A stretch of 64,000 bases of DNA from Chlamydomonas reinhardtii (GCF_000002595.2 NC_057004.1:7601888-7665887); one strand, 5' to 3'. Positions 22,042 through 33,849 are shown, counted from the stretch's first letter. Numbers and translations: made by a program. Notes: a model not told the origin generated them from the sequence alone.

Positions 22042-23403
22042 ATGGACGGGCCTCCTCGCCGGATGAGCTGCGAGGACGATGCTTGCTGGGTTTGCTTAGA
22101 GGGGTCATCAGCTGCGGCTGGGCGGCTGGAGTACCCGTGCGCGTGTCCGCGCGGTGTGCATGGTAAGTACTGGGTCGCGTCCGGTGGGCAGGTTGCGGGA
22201 GGGCGCCGTCGATGGCTACTCGCGCGAGATGTCACAGGATAGCGTGCATAGTCCGGCAATACTATTGGAAGGGCTACATTGGCGTCTCGGCCCGCCGCGG
22301 CGGGCATTGCATGTGCAACCTCCTCGCTCGGCAAGGGGTGCCCCTGCGTAACAACCTTCAAGCCTTCCTGCCCCAACGAGTCCTTTCCAACCTGCTCCCC
22401 CCCCTTCCTTACACCTCACAGCCAAGTGTCTAGCCCGGTGGCAGCTCCAATCCGCCGGCCGCGAGGAGGAGCGCGCCTGCCGCTTCTGCAAGCAGACGCT
22501 GCCCGACTGGCGCGACACGCTGACGCCCAAGGTGCCGGCGGCGCCGCCCGTCATGGCCATCGTGTACGACGGCAAGGTGGTGCGGCTGCAGGTGAGAAAG
22601 AGGCCAAGGGCTGGGGCGAGCGAGGATGAAGAGGGCCAGGATGAAGGGAGAGGGGGGAAGGAGTAGAGGGGGCCAGGGCCCAGGGGGCGGTAAGGGACGA
22701 GCAGTGGATTACACGCACACGCAAACCCGTCACCGTCTCCCCCATCCCTCACCTCCCTCCTTACCCGGCCCCCCTTACCACCACGCCGCAGGTGAAGCCG
22801 GGCAAGGAGGGCATGGAGGAGTTCCAGCGCCAGGTCCGCGCCGCCTTCGGGCTGGGCGACGACGTGGAGCTGGACTGCGTGTTCGACTGCCGCGCGCCCG
22901 GCACTGGCGAGAAGATCAAGCTGCGCGGGCTCGAGTCCTACTCAGCCGCTATGCACTGCGCAGCCGTAGCCGCCGGCGAGCGCCTAGCCAAGGCAGTGGG
23001 CAGTGGCAGCAGCAGTAGCACGAGTGGCGGCGCGGCCGCGAGTGGGAGTGGCGCCGGCGCAAGCGCGGGTGCGGCGGCGGCGGGTGCGGCAGCTGGCAGC
23101 GCCTCCGGCGCCGCGGCAGGGCCGTCGTCTGCGGCCGGTGTGGCCCCGCACCACCTTCCATCGCCCACCGCTACTGCCTCGGCCTCCACGGCTACCTTTG
23201 CGATGGCGGGTATGTCGCCTGCGTCGGCGGCCGCCCACGCGCACGCACGTGGCGCCTGCCTCCCACCCGGGGCCGAGGACATGGGCGTTGACGGGTGTGG
23301 CGGCCCCGGCGGCGCGGACGGCGGCGCCGGCACGCCTGGGCGGCGGCGCAGCCTGTTGTCAGGGCTGTTCCGCTCGTTGGCGTCAGCACGGAGGGTGATG
23401 TGA
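22042..23403 (+). CDS. RING-CH (RINGv/MARCH-type) zinc-finger protein
   Basis: Three exons join in frame: 22042-22162, 22422-22591 and 22792-23403. They give 300 residues. The C4HC3 ligand set is complete: Cys15, Cys18, Cys33, Cys35, His40, Cys43, Cys60 and Cys63 (CWVC, YPCACPRGVHAKC, ARWQ, CRFC). The His at position 5 and Cys at position 6, with the Trp after them, mark the RINGv class of E3 ubiquitin ligases. The next ~80 residues (VMAIVYDGKVVRLQVKPGKEGMEEFQ..., FGLGDDVELDCVFDCRAPG) look like a small alpha/beta domain, possibly ubiquitin- or PB1-like; this is inference. The tail is Ser/Ala/Gly-rich and disordered. No transmembrane helices are seen, unlike most MARCH proteins. E3 activity is inferred from the zinc finger. 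Confidence 0.85.
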
Positions 23404-24948
23404 GGAAGGAGGCGCCAGTGAGAAGAGGGGGCAGGAGGGGTTAGCACAGCTGGAGGCGAACCCGAGGGCCCCACGGCGTTGGCCGGGCCGGTGCGGTGCG
23501 GGGCTAGTCAGGAGTGGCTGGGGAGTACTGTGCAGCGGCGGAGTGTTTGTTTTCGCAATCACTTGGGCTAATGTTGGAACACTGATTCCAAGAAACAACT
23601 GCCATCTGCTGCTTACCTGCCAAACTACGGCAGCAGATCACGACGGTACACGGTACACACACACACACGCGCCGCTGAAATGCGGTCTGCAAACGGTACC
23701 GAGGGTGATGTATGTGCTTATGCACTTAGAGCTTAATAGGGATGGAAGGCTGGCGTGTCAAACGTGGGGGCAAAGCCCACGGCCCTGTTGTTAGTTTGCC
23801 GGTTGGCCGGCTAGCTGATTGCGGGACCGTGTGGTCTAGAGCCGCCCTAAAATCATGCATGCCAAGATGTCCTCACCGCATACAATGTTATAGATGCTGG
23901 GGTGTCTTGGTCTTCCGGGAGGCGGCCGGGGCCGACCCCAGCAGCCAGGGGCAGATGATTGTGCTCCCCTGTGCAAGACTTGGTGCATGAGCGGTGTTGG
24001 GGCTTGTGCCATAGTTATAGCCTAGCAACTAGACTGATGCTCTTGTAGGTTGTAGAGCAGCGGACCAGCGGTAAGCCGCAAGCCACTTCGGCAGTAGCCC
24101 CACTGCGTGATTGTCCGGTGGGCGCTTGGACGCACTACTGTAGATGTACGGCATGCTGTGACGGCGGGCGGCTACAGTCCTCGTTTGTGACTGCTGATAC
24201 CCCGGCCAGGGGCCCAGGGCGCCCTATCTGTGTAAGACGTCCGGGTCTGAGCTGGTGCCCCCTTCCGGCACCTCCAGCACCGCCCGCAGCCTGGGGCTCG
24301 AAGCTTTCCCGTTGTGCATCTGCAGCTCTGGGGGCGCTGCACGCAACAAGTTACATGACCGCTCAAGGACGGCTGGACGGTCCCTTGTAATCCCTCAGGC
24401 GACAGGCGGCAGCGAGACGTCCGGCACATACCCGTTACGACTGACCCACGCCGGTAGGCGGGGCGCATACAGTCTCCCCCCGTCTTCTTCAAGATTCCTC
24501 GCACTCAGCAGCTCACCTCGCACACATCAAGGCTCACGCGAAGACCAACATGTAATGCTCAACCAACCACCGGCTCAGCCGCCTATCCGGCTGCACGCAG
24601 GCACGCACGCAGTCAGCCGCTGCCGCGCCGCCCCTGCGTCCCGCCTGGCGGCATAACCAGGGCAGTGTAGTGCAGTACGCACACTGCAGTGCCGCCATCA
24701 TTCACAGCACAGCACAGCGCGCGGCAGTGCGTCCCGACGCATTCCCAGACAATGCCACACCAATGGCGCCGTCACACCACACGTACACACACGCACGCCA
24801 GCCACCTACCTACCTCGCAAAACACCCCATTCCTATCTCTATTCTCTCAACCCCTCAACCTTCGTCTGACCCGCCCCCACCGGTTCTGCTCATATTCTCT
24901 CCACTCCCTCAACCCCCTTGTACCCGCCGCCACCATCACCCCCCCGCA
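23404..24948. other. Convergent intergenic region with 3' UTRs
   Basis: I see no supported gene. Candidate TGTAA signals occur on the plus strand at 24386 and 24551, and on the minus strand at 24355-24351, so the two 3' UTRs probably approach or overlap each other. Confidence 0.5.
24351..24355 (-). terminator. Candidate poly(A) signal TGTAA (minus strand)
   Basis: TTACA on the plus strand, 594 bp beyond the stop of the lumenal TPR-like gene. Motif and distance fit. Confidence 0.4.
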
Positions 24949-25735
24949 TCAGCTGAGCGCCAGGAAGCGCTGTAGCGCCGCCACTGCCCGCGGCGGCCAG
25001 TGCTTGGCGGCCGCCACCCAGGCCGGGTCGGAGTAGCGCTTGTCGAACGAACAGGCGATGGCCCACTCCTGCGCGGTGGTGGCGGCGGTGTGTGTTAAAG
25101 AGCACAAGGAAAACGTTGCGCAAAGACAGTGTATGCGATGCAGCAAAGCGATGGCGGTGTGTGTGTGTGTGTGTGTGGGGGGGGGGGGGGCCTTACATTC
25201 ATGATTAGTTAAGTAGTGAAGGCGTAGAGGGGGCGGCAAAAGAGGCCGTGCAGAAGCGCGTTTGTGTGTGAGCATGTGTAGAATGATGGGGTGCGTGCGT
25301 GAGGATTTGGGGAGGAGGAGTTTGTCATGCGCCGAGTAGGGCAGCGTGCTCCTCGTGGCCTTGCGCACTGCCCACAGCGTTGTCCTCCGTCTTTCCTCCC
25401 ACACAGGCACCCGGCCACACGCGACCCAGCCCCACACCATGTCAATGCCTACCCCCGCCCCGCTCTCCCCGCCTCCCTCCCTCCCTCCCTCTCCACCTTC
25501 CTACCCCTTCCCCTCCTCTCCCTCCTCTCCCTCCTCCCCCTCCTCTCCCTCCGCCCCTTCACCTCCGCCCCCCCACCTCCTCCGCCCTCAGCGCCAGGCT
25601 GGGCCGCTCCACGTACAGCAGGGCCGCCAGCGCCGCGTGCACCTCCGCCGCGCCGCGCAGGGCCACCTCCTCGTCCTGCGCAGGAGTCGGAGGGGTTGCA
25701 TTATGAGTACTGTTAGTAGTGGGGCGTAGAGAAAA

Positions 25736-25795
<60 letters not shown>

Positions 25796-27635
25796 GTGCG
25801 CGCGCGTGCGTGCGTGTGCGCGTGGTTGACAATACGGCACGGGTTTACACAGAGCACTTTGAGCGGTTTATCTGCCTGCGGAAGGGATGGCTGCACGACC
25901 CTGCAGGCGACACGGCGGCACGCGCTGGCTGAACCCGCGGCCGCTGCCCGCACTCCCGGCCCCTGCTGCCTCCTCCCCCTGCTGCTTTTGAGTTATGCGT
26001 CACCCTTGATTGTAGATTAATTCCTCCTCCCCTCCTCCCCTCCTCCCCTCCTCCCCTGCTCCTCCCCCCCACCTCCAGCGCCAGCAGGCTGTCGCTGACG
26101 CGGCCCAGCTGGTAGGCCTGCAGCGCTGCGCCCAGGCGGCCGTAGTGAGACAGCGCCAGACCGCCGTGCTGGGTGGCCAGGGCCGAGTACAGCGCGTAGG
26201 CCTGACGGGGGGGGGAGGTGGTGTGTGTGTGTGTGTGGGGGGGGGAGGCGGGGCGGGGCGGGCGTGGGGGGTGGATGTGGGGGGGTGACATGTACGGCAT
26301 GCGTGCATATGATATGTGTGTGTACACCGTATGTATACGTGTGAGTATGTCAGGAAAGCACATCGGGAAAGCAAGCAAACACGCACGAATGCGCAAGCAA
26401 CAGCGGGCCGTGTAACTGTGTGTGCGCATTCATGTGCGTGTTGGGGAGGGGAGCAAGCGCACACACGCCCACCTGTTGGTGCTCCCCCGCGTCCACCGCC
26501 TCCCGTGCCGACGTCAGCAGCTGCAGAGCCACAGCGGCCTCGCTGGCGCCCGCGCGCGCGCCGCCGCCTGTCAGGTGGTGAGGAGGAGGCAGCGCAGGAG
26601 GCGCAGGCGTTGGCGCCGGGAGGAGAAGAGCTACGGCAGTCGGTCGGGCACGGGTGACACAGAGACTGGGCACAGCACTGACCGCCTGTGCCCTGCAGCG
26701 GCAATCAACACCCGATGCCGCACCACGGCACCAGTGCCGCACCAACAACAGTACGGCACCACCAGCCAAGTCAAACCCCTTCCATGCCGCCGTCACTATC
26801 ACCAGCAGGAGCAGGAGCATACCGGTATGCCCACTCCCACTCCGTACATCCTCCTAACGCATTCGCATCTATCCCTGCCTCGCTCCCCATTGCGGCAACA
26901 CCTCGCATTGCCGCCCCTACCTGCCGCCGCCGCCGCCGCCGCCCCGCCAGGCAGCCGGCCGGCCCCACCATCCCGGGCGAGGTAGTTGGGAGTGCCCACC
27001 ACCGTCCCCGGCGGCAGAGAGGCGCGACCACCGCCGCCGCCGCCCGAGCCACCGCCGCTGCCGCCTCCATCCGTACCCGCGCCGCTGCTGTCGCCTGGAG
27101 CCGCCGCCGGCCGGGACTCGAAGGGCCACTCCGCCTCAACGTTGCGCGGCGGCGGTCGGCCGGCCGGGGTGACGATAGCCGTTGGCGGCGCCGCCAGCTG
27201 CTGAAGGGCCGTGAGCTCAGACCGGCTGAAGCCGCCCTCACCGCCGCGGTTATTGTTGAGGACGGCTTCGGTGGGGATGTGCGCGTGCGCGGCAGGAGCC
27301 CACACCGGAACCGCTGACACCCCTGCTGCCGCGACGACGGCTCCGGACAGCACGCTGAGTAAGCGGTTCTGAAGCAGCCGCCCGCTGCATCGTGATGTGT
27401 GTAGGGCAGAGGCGGAGGATGGCTCAGCGGAATGGGTGGCCGCGCTGCAGCCAGTCGCGCGATGATGTGGCGTGGCATCCACTTGCTCGGGCAGCGCGGC
27501 GAGGGCCTGTCGCCAACGCCGATCACAAGAAGACCTAAGTATATGATCTAGTGGCCTGCAGGATGACCGAGAGATGCAGGTTTGATAGCGTGTGGCCGCG
27601 AACGATGGATAGCCCGAAGGCGCGATTGATTGCAT
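24949..27635 (-). CDS. TPR-like protein with thylakoid-lumen targeting signal
   Basis: Five exons read leftward: 27635-26921, 26567-26473, 26201-26073, 25675-25577 and 25068-24949. They give 385 residues. After a ~90-residue leader with few acidic residues comes a hydrophobic segment ending in Ala-His-Ala (LLSVLSGAVVAAAGVSAVPVWAPAAHA, residues ~92-118). This is a typical lumenal processing site, with no twin Arg, so Sec-type import is likely. Exons 2-4 read as paired helices with TPR character (ALQLLTSAREAVDAGEHQQ, YALYSALATQHGGLALSHYGR, EVHAALAALLYVERPSLAL). The C-terminus is WAIACSFDKRYSDPAWV, KHWPPRAVAALQRFL. I do not recognise the exact family; a role in thylakoid complex assembly would be a guess. 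The start is the first in-frame ATG; the frame is open further upstream, so it may be wrong. Confidence 0.75.
25083..25225. repeat. Two dispersed elements in one intron
   Basis: TTAAAGAGCACAAGGAAAAC plus its extension (CAGTGTATGCGATGCAGCAA) at about 25088-25147 is followed by (GT)n and poly-G. After these comes TTACATTCATGATTAGTTA with AGTGAAGGCGTAG at 25193-25225. Both families recur elsewhere in this window, always outside coding exons. Confidence 0.85.
25737..25795. repeat. (GT)n microsatellite
   Basis: A near-perfect TG tract in the third intron of the lumenal TPR-like gene. Confidence 0.9.
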
Positions 27636-28753
27636 ATTGGTAAGACTTTCTGAGTTGGCCTTTGACTCGATCGAGTGTTGCAAACACGGCTGGAGCAAGC
27701 GCGTGCAGTAGTTGGATACACTTGAACACTGCTTCGTGCTACTCTGTGATGCCACTGACGCAATCCCTGTATGTCAAGTGGCTCAAAACTGCGTCAATGA
27801 TATTCACCAAAACGGCCGTGGCAGCCAGAAGCAGGACACCATGGCACTGAGTTCGGCACGGCCCACTCCCGCCCATGCCCCTACCCTCCATCATAAAGCT
27901 CAACTCCCTAGTCTCGTATGAACTTGCAAAGCCATTCGCTCCAGCTACGTCTCAAACTGAGAAAATTTGCATCCTGCCGGCAAGCTCGCAAGGTCCACAA
28001 CCCTAATTTCTCAGCAGTCACAAGCATACCGCGCCAAAACGTCGTCATTTCGTGGGTCACAAAAGCACACCGAGTGATCCACCATTTCCGCCATGTTACA
28101 TGGCGACCGCATTAGTTGGTGCCGCAAGTTGTCAATATAAGCATCACCCTACCTACGCAGCCACTCCCCCAGCTCTCCTACCATTTGCCAGCGGCCTGAC
28201 AGTGCCGGCCGCTGCAATTACGCTGTGCCGTGTTGCTGCCCGCGACTCCCCTTTCCCTCACCCGCCCTCCCGCACGCGCAGCGCATCCTGCCGGCTGCAG
28301 GTGTGCGCTGCATGCTTGTCCACGGGGCCCTACGGGGCGTCCAGCTGCATCGCCCGTGCGATGACTGGCGCCCCCAGTGGAGCCCGTGCAGCTGCCTGCC
28401 CGCGGCGCCCGTCGGCTGTACCAGCAACAGATGAGCGCCGTGCCGACACATACGGCGCACTGCGGCGCAGCGCACTGCCCTCCAGCCCTGCGAACTGCTC
28501 AGTGCTAGGCAGTGCCGTGCCACTCACCCGACCACATCCGGGACCATGCCTGCCGGCGGGCTTGCTGCCGGCGGGCCGGCCAGCCTGCCGCGCTCGAGCG
28601 GCATCAGCACACGACCGCCCCTCCCGCCGGCAGCTGCCAGAGGCGATACTGCTGCGACTGCCAGCTGCACGGCTTTTTGGGCCAAGCCCGTCGTCCCTGC
28701 CCCCGCCCGAGCCGGCGCCCCTGCTGCTGCCACTCCTGCTGCTGCTGCTGCCG
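27636..28753. other. Intergenic: 5' region of the TPR-like gene and 3' UTR of the SS18/GIF gene
   Basis: No supported gene. GC content drops between about 27550 and 28150 and rises again towards the SS18/GIF stop codon. Confidence 0.5.
28096..28100 (-). terminator. Candidate poly(A) signal TGTAA (minus strand)
   Basis: TTACA on the plus strand, 654 bp beyond the SS18/GIF stop codon. Motif and distance fit. Confidence 0.4.
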
Positions 28754-28898
28754 CTACTGCCCGGCTAGGTTCAGGGGCGGTGGCGCCGGTAGCGTGAAGC
28801 CTGGCGGCGCGCCTTGCCCGGGCGCCATCCCGCCCGGTATGGGCAGCCCCGCTTGAGGCGGTTGCTGGTACTGCGCCACCGCCGACTGCTGCGGCTGC

Positions 28899-28935
<37 letters not shown>

Positions 28936-29938
28936 TCATGGCCAGTGCCTGCTGCACGGCCGCGTGGATCTGCTGTGGTGTGAGAGCCGGAGCCGCGGGC
29001 GGCGGTGCTCCCGGTGCCCCCAGCGGCGCTCCAGGCGCGGTGGGTGGTCGTGCCGTGGCCGCCGCGGGTGCGGCTGCGCCAGCTTCTCCCCCCGGCTGCA
29101 GCCGCAGTCATACCGAGGCACGCAACCAGGTGCATAAGGACGTGCATATGGAGGTGCATAAGGAGGTGCGTAAGCAGGTGCATAAGGAGGATCGAAAGGA
29201 CCAAGGCGGTGTGCAAGGAGGTGCGTAAGCAGGTGCAGTGAGGCAGCGGCTAAGATGGCTCCCAAGGCGGGTTTTCATCCGGTGTGTCACACGTGGCCGC
29301 ACTGGCAGCCCACACCTGCCCGCCACCACTCCGCCATATAGCTTGCGCCGTGTGGCACGCCGTCCGCTGTGGTGCGGGTCGCACTCCAGCCTCCCCTGCC
29401 CCTGCCCCTATCCGCGCTCGTGTAAATGCCGCGCGCCCACCTGTGCTGCTGCTGCTGAGTTGGAGTAGGTGTCTGCCACTGCGGCCAGCAGCATCAGGTT
29501 CTCCTGCAGCTTCTGCTGGTACCTGTAGGGCGGGTATGTGTCGGAGGGGGGGAGGGCTGGACGCGGTGGTATTGCGGTGGTAAGCGGTGGAGAGGCCTCC
29601 GACAGCGGTGCAAGAGGGTGGAACTGGCGCGCGCATGGTTGGATAGCATCTTTGGGTGCCTGAGAGGGGCCGCCGTATGACGCGCTGCGCGGCGCCACTG
29701 CGGACGAGGACGGACGCGGGTACACCGGCCAGAGGCACCCGAAACTCACTGGTGCACTTCTTGAACCCGGCCCAAGTTTTGCTGCTCGGCAATGGCTTTA
29801 ATGAACTTGAAATTCTCCTCCAGCATCTGCAAAGGGCAGGAAGCTTCAGCGGCTAGGGCGACACGAATTCTCAGCCCGCGTGCGTACGTCTTGTATTTTG
29901 TCGGTCGTCATCGGTGGAGGTTTTGAGGCTGCCGCCAT
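28754..29938 (-). CDS. SS18/GIF-family transcriptional coactivator
   Basis: Four exons read leftward: 29938-29888, 29826-29750, 29522-29441 and 29095-28754. They give 183 residues. Residues ~14-66 form the SNH domain of SS18 (SSXT) and plant GRF-interacting factors: KIQDMLEENFKFIKAIAEQQ, NLGRVQE, then YQQKLQENLMLLAAVADTY. The spacing matches the family (IQxxLxEN...QNxGKLxE...LQxNLMYLAAIAD). The rest is Pro/Ala-rich, then PQQIHAAVQQALAMKQ, a Gln run encoded by CTG repeats at 28908-28936, and PPGFTLPAPPPLNLAGQ. SS18 proteins are subunits of SWI/SNF remodellers, and GIFs partner GRF transcription factors in land plants. Nuclear action here is inferred from the family. The third intron carries a 12-bp-type tandem repeat (AGGTGCGTAAGC/AGGTGCATAAGG) at about 29129-29236. 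Confidence 0.88.
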
Positions 29939-31990
29939 GATGTTAAGGCCCGTGACCGCGGGCAGGAACAGCGAAGTGAAGGCAGCCCCGCCAAAATGCC
30001 GCTCGCTTCCAAACTTCAGTCGTCGCCGGCGCAAACTACTAGGACGCAGATTGTGTACTGCATAAATCAAGAAATTGTAAAATTACTGAGTACAACGCGT
30101 AAGACTGGGTGCTGAAGTTTGAGGAAGCCTCAGGAAGTAAGGGAATACCAAAGCAATGTTTCGCTCGGGTAGGTGACTTGGAAGACCTGGAGCCAGAACC
30201 ATGAAGAATGGAGGGGGCCGGAATTGGAACGGAAGGATGGGGAGCAGAACCGGATGGGAGTACCGAGTACTGCACGCCACGCTCCCATTGCGACATGCAC
30301 GCAGGTGCACGCAAACCTGTCCTTGCTAGGGATGGAGCCATCTTCCCAAAATGGCAATCACGTCCGCCCAGCAAGTCTGTGTAGGGAGAAATTTTCCCTA
30401 ACCGGGAAAAATCCCTGGGAACAGTCCGCCATACACGACGTGTGTGGTTACAAGGTCTTGATGGGCACAACGCGCTTGCCGTCCTTGCAGAAACCAAGGC
30501 CCGGGCCGGGAAGGGGGGGCCTTTCAACGCCCCTGGCAACGCCGGAAGCCTCACTCGTACACATCCGCACGGCAGCGGCGCCCTGAGAAGTCGTGCCGCA
30601 GTTAGCGAAAGTGACTGCGCAATCAGTTGAGCGCGTTGTTGGTGACGCAGGGGCTGCTGACAGGTGGCAGCATGAAATAGGCGTCTTCCGCTACGGACGC
30701 GGTGTGGGGCAATGTCTGTGTAGGGCTTCAGCGCTAGGTGACGGTATGACACTTTGTAAATAACAGTCGAAACGGCCTACCGTTATTGTCAGAGGTGTAT
30801 GCGATGACGTCGCCTCGAGTCGTGGAGTGCCGTCTTTGAAGATGCCCGGGATCATGGGTCTGCAGCTGTCGCACACCCGGTCTGCTGGGCCGGGCGCTCC
30901 CCTGCGATTACGCACCGGTATGCACAAGGCAGTAGGGGACTCGGTGTCCGAGCGCAACATGATGGCCTCAGCAGTCATTACGGGGGGGGGGTGGCCAGGG
31001 CGGGACAGGGCAGCCGTGTACATGTGTACGACACGACACGCGGGTTCTGGTGGGTAGGGACTTGTGGGGGCTGCTGGTGGGGGCTGGTGGATGACCGTTT
31101 GGGGTTGGCACGCACGCAGTAGGTACAGCCGACATACCGTAGCTGCATGCAGTCCGCCGCAAACAACGAACACAATGCAGTAGCCGCCGCACCACAGCCT
31201 TTACAGCCTTGTGACTGTACAGCCCAGGGGGGCTCACGCCAGCTGCACGGTGCGTCTGCTTGGCTGGCCTGGCCCGATGAGTCGTCCCGCTGCCAGCTGC
31301 CTCGCTGTGCCCCCACCTGCTGCGTCAGCCAGGACGAATCGCTCGCCAGTCGCGCCGCGCAATGTTGGTTACAGTAGTTTGTGTCGCGATGCGCCTCTGC
31401 GGGCACCGCGCAATGCCACGCACCGCCACTATCGCGCTGTACCCATGCATGCATGTATATATGTGCCGTACGTATGACAAGCGTACGTAGCAGGCTTTTG
31501 GACGCATGCGCCCCAAAGCCCCTGCCGCCCAGGCGCGGGTCTGCTTGCCTACCGATGTGAACACGCTCAAAGAAAGTACTTGTTACGGAAACGTGCTTTC
31601 CGCCACCCTGCGGCGGCGGCACAGCACTCCAGCACGTGCCGCTAATTGAGTGAGGCGGCTCTCACGCCACAGACACGACTTTGCTAACGACTCGATCGAC
31701 TGGCTAAGGGCAATCAATGAAGTGATGGCCTTCCACACTGACCCACAACAAACACATCGCATGCATGGCTGCTGGATGTCCCAGATGCTGCCCCTGCCGC
31801 TGGCCCCGTAGCCGGTCACCATACTTCCGCGTGTCAATCGTGCACCCCTAGCCTAACGCATCCGTACCCCCATCCCACACCTTCCACAATTCTCGCCCTG
31901 CATCCTCTGATCCGCCCCACACCTCCACTCTTCCCCTTGCCAGCAGAACCTCAACACGTGAGAGCCGGAGCACGCCGGCCCGCCCCCACC
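29939..31990. other. Intergenic region
   Basis: No complete gene model. A leftward exon-like stretch at about 30777-30890 (GPADRVCDSCRPMIPGI, flanked by CAG and GTAGGC) resembles the end of a zinc finger but has no partner exons. TTACA at 31369 is the likely poly(A) signal of the methyltransferase gene. Confidence 0.5.
31369..31373 (-). terminator. Candidate poly(A) signal TGTAA (minus strand)
   Basis: TTACA on the plus strand, 618 bp beyond the methyltransferase-like stop codon. Confidence 0.4.
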
Positions 31991-32693
31991 TCAGTTGCCC
32001 CCCTCCTCCTCCTTCCGCTCAGCCACGCGCCGCCGGTACACACGCAGGTCGTCGTGGATGCCCGTCCAGTTGGGCAGCGGTACGCGGCGCACCTGCCGCC
32101 ACTCGGGGTGCAGCTCCCTGTCCAGCTCCCACGTGGCGCCCTGCTGCACCTCGCCCACAGCCACCACCGTGTCACCGCGGTAGGCGGCCAGGCTGGCCTC
32201 GCCCATGTCGTGCCGCGCCCAGCACAGCAGCAGCGCGCGGTCGGGGCAGCCGCCGTGGCGCGCCAGGAACTCGGGGCCGTCGCACACCTGCACACGTGTG
32301 GCATATGGGGCACATGCGGCACATGGGGCACACGTCCGCACACGCACGTGGATCACCAGTGGATGGCTGGCGGCATGGCGGCACAGATACTTCAGCAGAG
32401 CAGTGCCGGGCGGCGGGAGGAGATGGATCAAAAGTGCATGTATGTGTGCCTGCTGTGTGCACGCGCAGCTAGCGGGTATCGCCAGCCGTGCCGCCAGCCG
32501 TGCCGCCAGCCGTACGGGACATGACAATAAACAAGGCACAAGCGGCAGCAAGCGACCCGCTAGCTGCATAGGTCCCAGTGGCGTGTAGTGACAGCAGGCT
32601 AGCTAGCTAGGCATATATAGATAGGCACACTCTCTCTCTCACACACACACACGCACACGCACACACACACACACACACACACTCTCTCTCATA

Positions 32694-32774
<81 letters not shown>

Positions 32775-33849
32775 ACGCACACGCACACACACACGCACAC
32801 ACACACACACGCACACGCACACGCACACGCACACACACACACACACACTCTCTCTCTCATACTCTCTCACACAAACACACACGCACGCACCTGCATGCTC
32901 TTCAAATATCGGTGCGCCCCCTTCGGCAGCTCCGCTTTCTCGCCCTCTGCTGCTGCTGCCTCCTGCTGGCCCTCCGCCGGCTCCTCTCTGATGAAGCGGT
33001 ACTCGGAGTCGTTGTCCACCGCCACCACGTCCACGCCGCGCCGCGTCAGCAGCCACGCCCAGTACCCCGTGCCGGCGCCCACCTCCACCACCCGGCCCCC
33101 CGACACCTGCGCAATCACCTCCAGCGCCTCAGCAGATGGCACCGCCCACGACATGTAGGGGACCGCGATGCTGCCGCGGATTGCCAGGCCCAGGGTTTCT
33201 TGCATCTGGTCGTCGGCGTTATATTCGGGGCGGGTGAACATGGCGAAGCGGTCGTGAAAGAAGCGCGTGTCCCGCGCCCACGGCTCCCAGAACCGGTGCA
33301 GCAGGAGGTTGTCCGGCACGCGAGGCTGCGTCAGCCGCGCCAACAGCGCCTTCGGGTCAACCGGCGTGCCATCGTCGTCGTCGTCGTCGGCTGCGGCGGC
33401 TGCGGTGGCTGCGGTGGCTGCGGTGGCTGCGGTGGCTGCGGTGGCTGCGGCTGCGGCAGCCTTGCCATCCTCGCCGTCGCGGAAGTCACTGGTAGCAGCG
33501 GCCTGTGGAGAGAGGAGCGGGCGGCGGGGGGGTGCAGGCTCGTCGCGGGCGGCGTACAGAGGTACGTTGATTACGTTGATAGGTTATCGAGAATGCTTTT
33601 AAGGCTGTCAATGCGAAGCCGAGGTTGGCGGCAGGGCGGGGTGCCGTGTTCTTGTTTCCTGGCGCCGGTGTGGCTGGTGACCCACGCCCGCTAGACACGC
33701 GGCGCATTCTGGCTAGGCCGAAGTGCATTGCAGGCCACGATGCACGGAAGCTCTCTTAGCATGCACTCATGCACGCATTCGAGCGAGAGCAAGCGAGCGG
33801 GAGGCCGCACCGGGTCTTCGCTGCCGCCGCCGGTCGCGTGTTGAGCCAT
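31991..33849 (-). CDS. SAM-dependent methyltransferase-like protein
   Basis: Three exons read leftward: 33849-33811, 33502-32891 and 32287-31991. They give 315 residues. Residues ~151-162 are motif I of class I methyltransferases ([12 protein letters not shown]), preceded by [16 protein letters not shown] and followed by [12 protein letters not shown], the acidic end of strand 2 that binds the ribose of [19 protein letters not shown] and [13 protein letters not shown] near the C-terminus supply later strands. The N-terminal part ([19 protein letters not shown]..., [11 protein letters not shown]) is distinctive, but I cannot name a substrate. Residues ~28-58 are an Ala/Thr run plus six Asp, encoded by GGTGGCTGC repeats at 33385-33455. 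An in-frame ATG at 34017 would add 56 residues; I chose the Met nearest the conserved part. Intron 2 holds a CA/CT tract of about 250 bp. Confidence 0.75.
32627..32890. repeat. Compound (CT)n/(CA)n microsatellite
   Basis: About 260 bp of CACA, CGCA and CTCT blocks fill the end of the second intron of the methyltransferase-like gene, reaching its donor site. On the minus strand this is (GT)n directly after the donor GTGCGT. Confidence 0.95.

Noticed and set aside
31141-31300. Cys-rich minus-strand stretch (CKGCGAAATALC...CTYC) as a zinc-finger domain
   Set aside because: The spacing matches no finger I know, the HHC core is missing, and there is no clear splice context.
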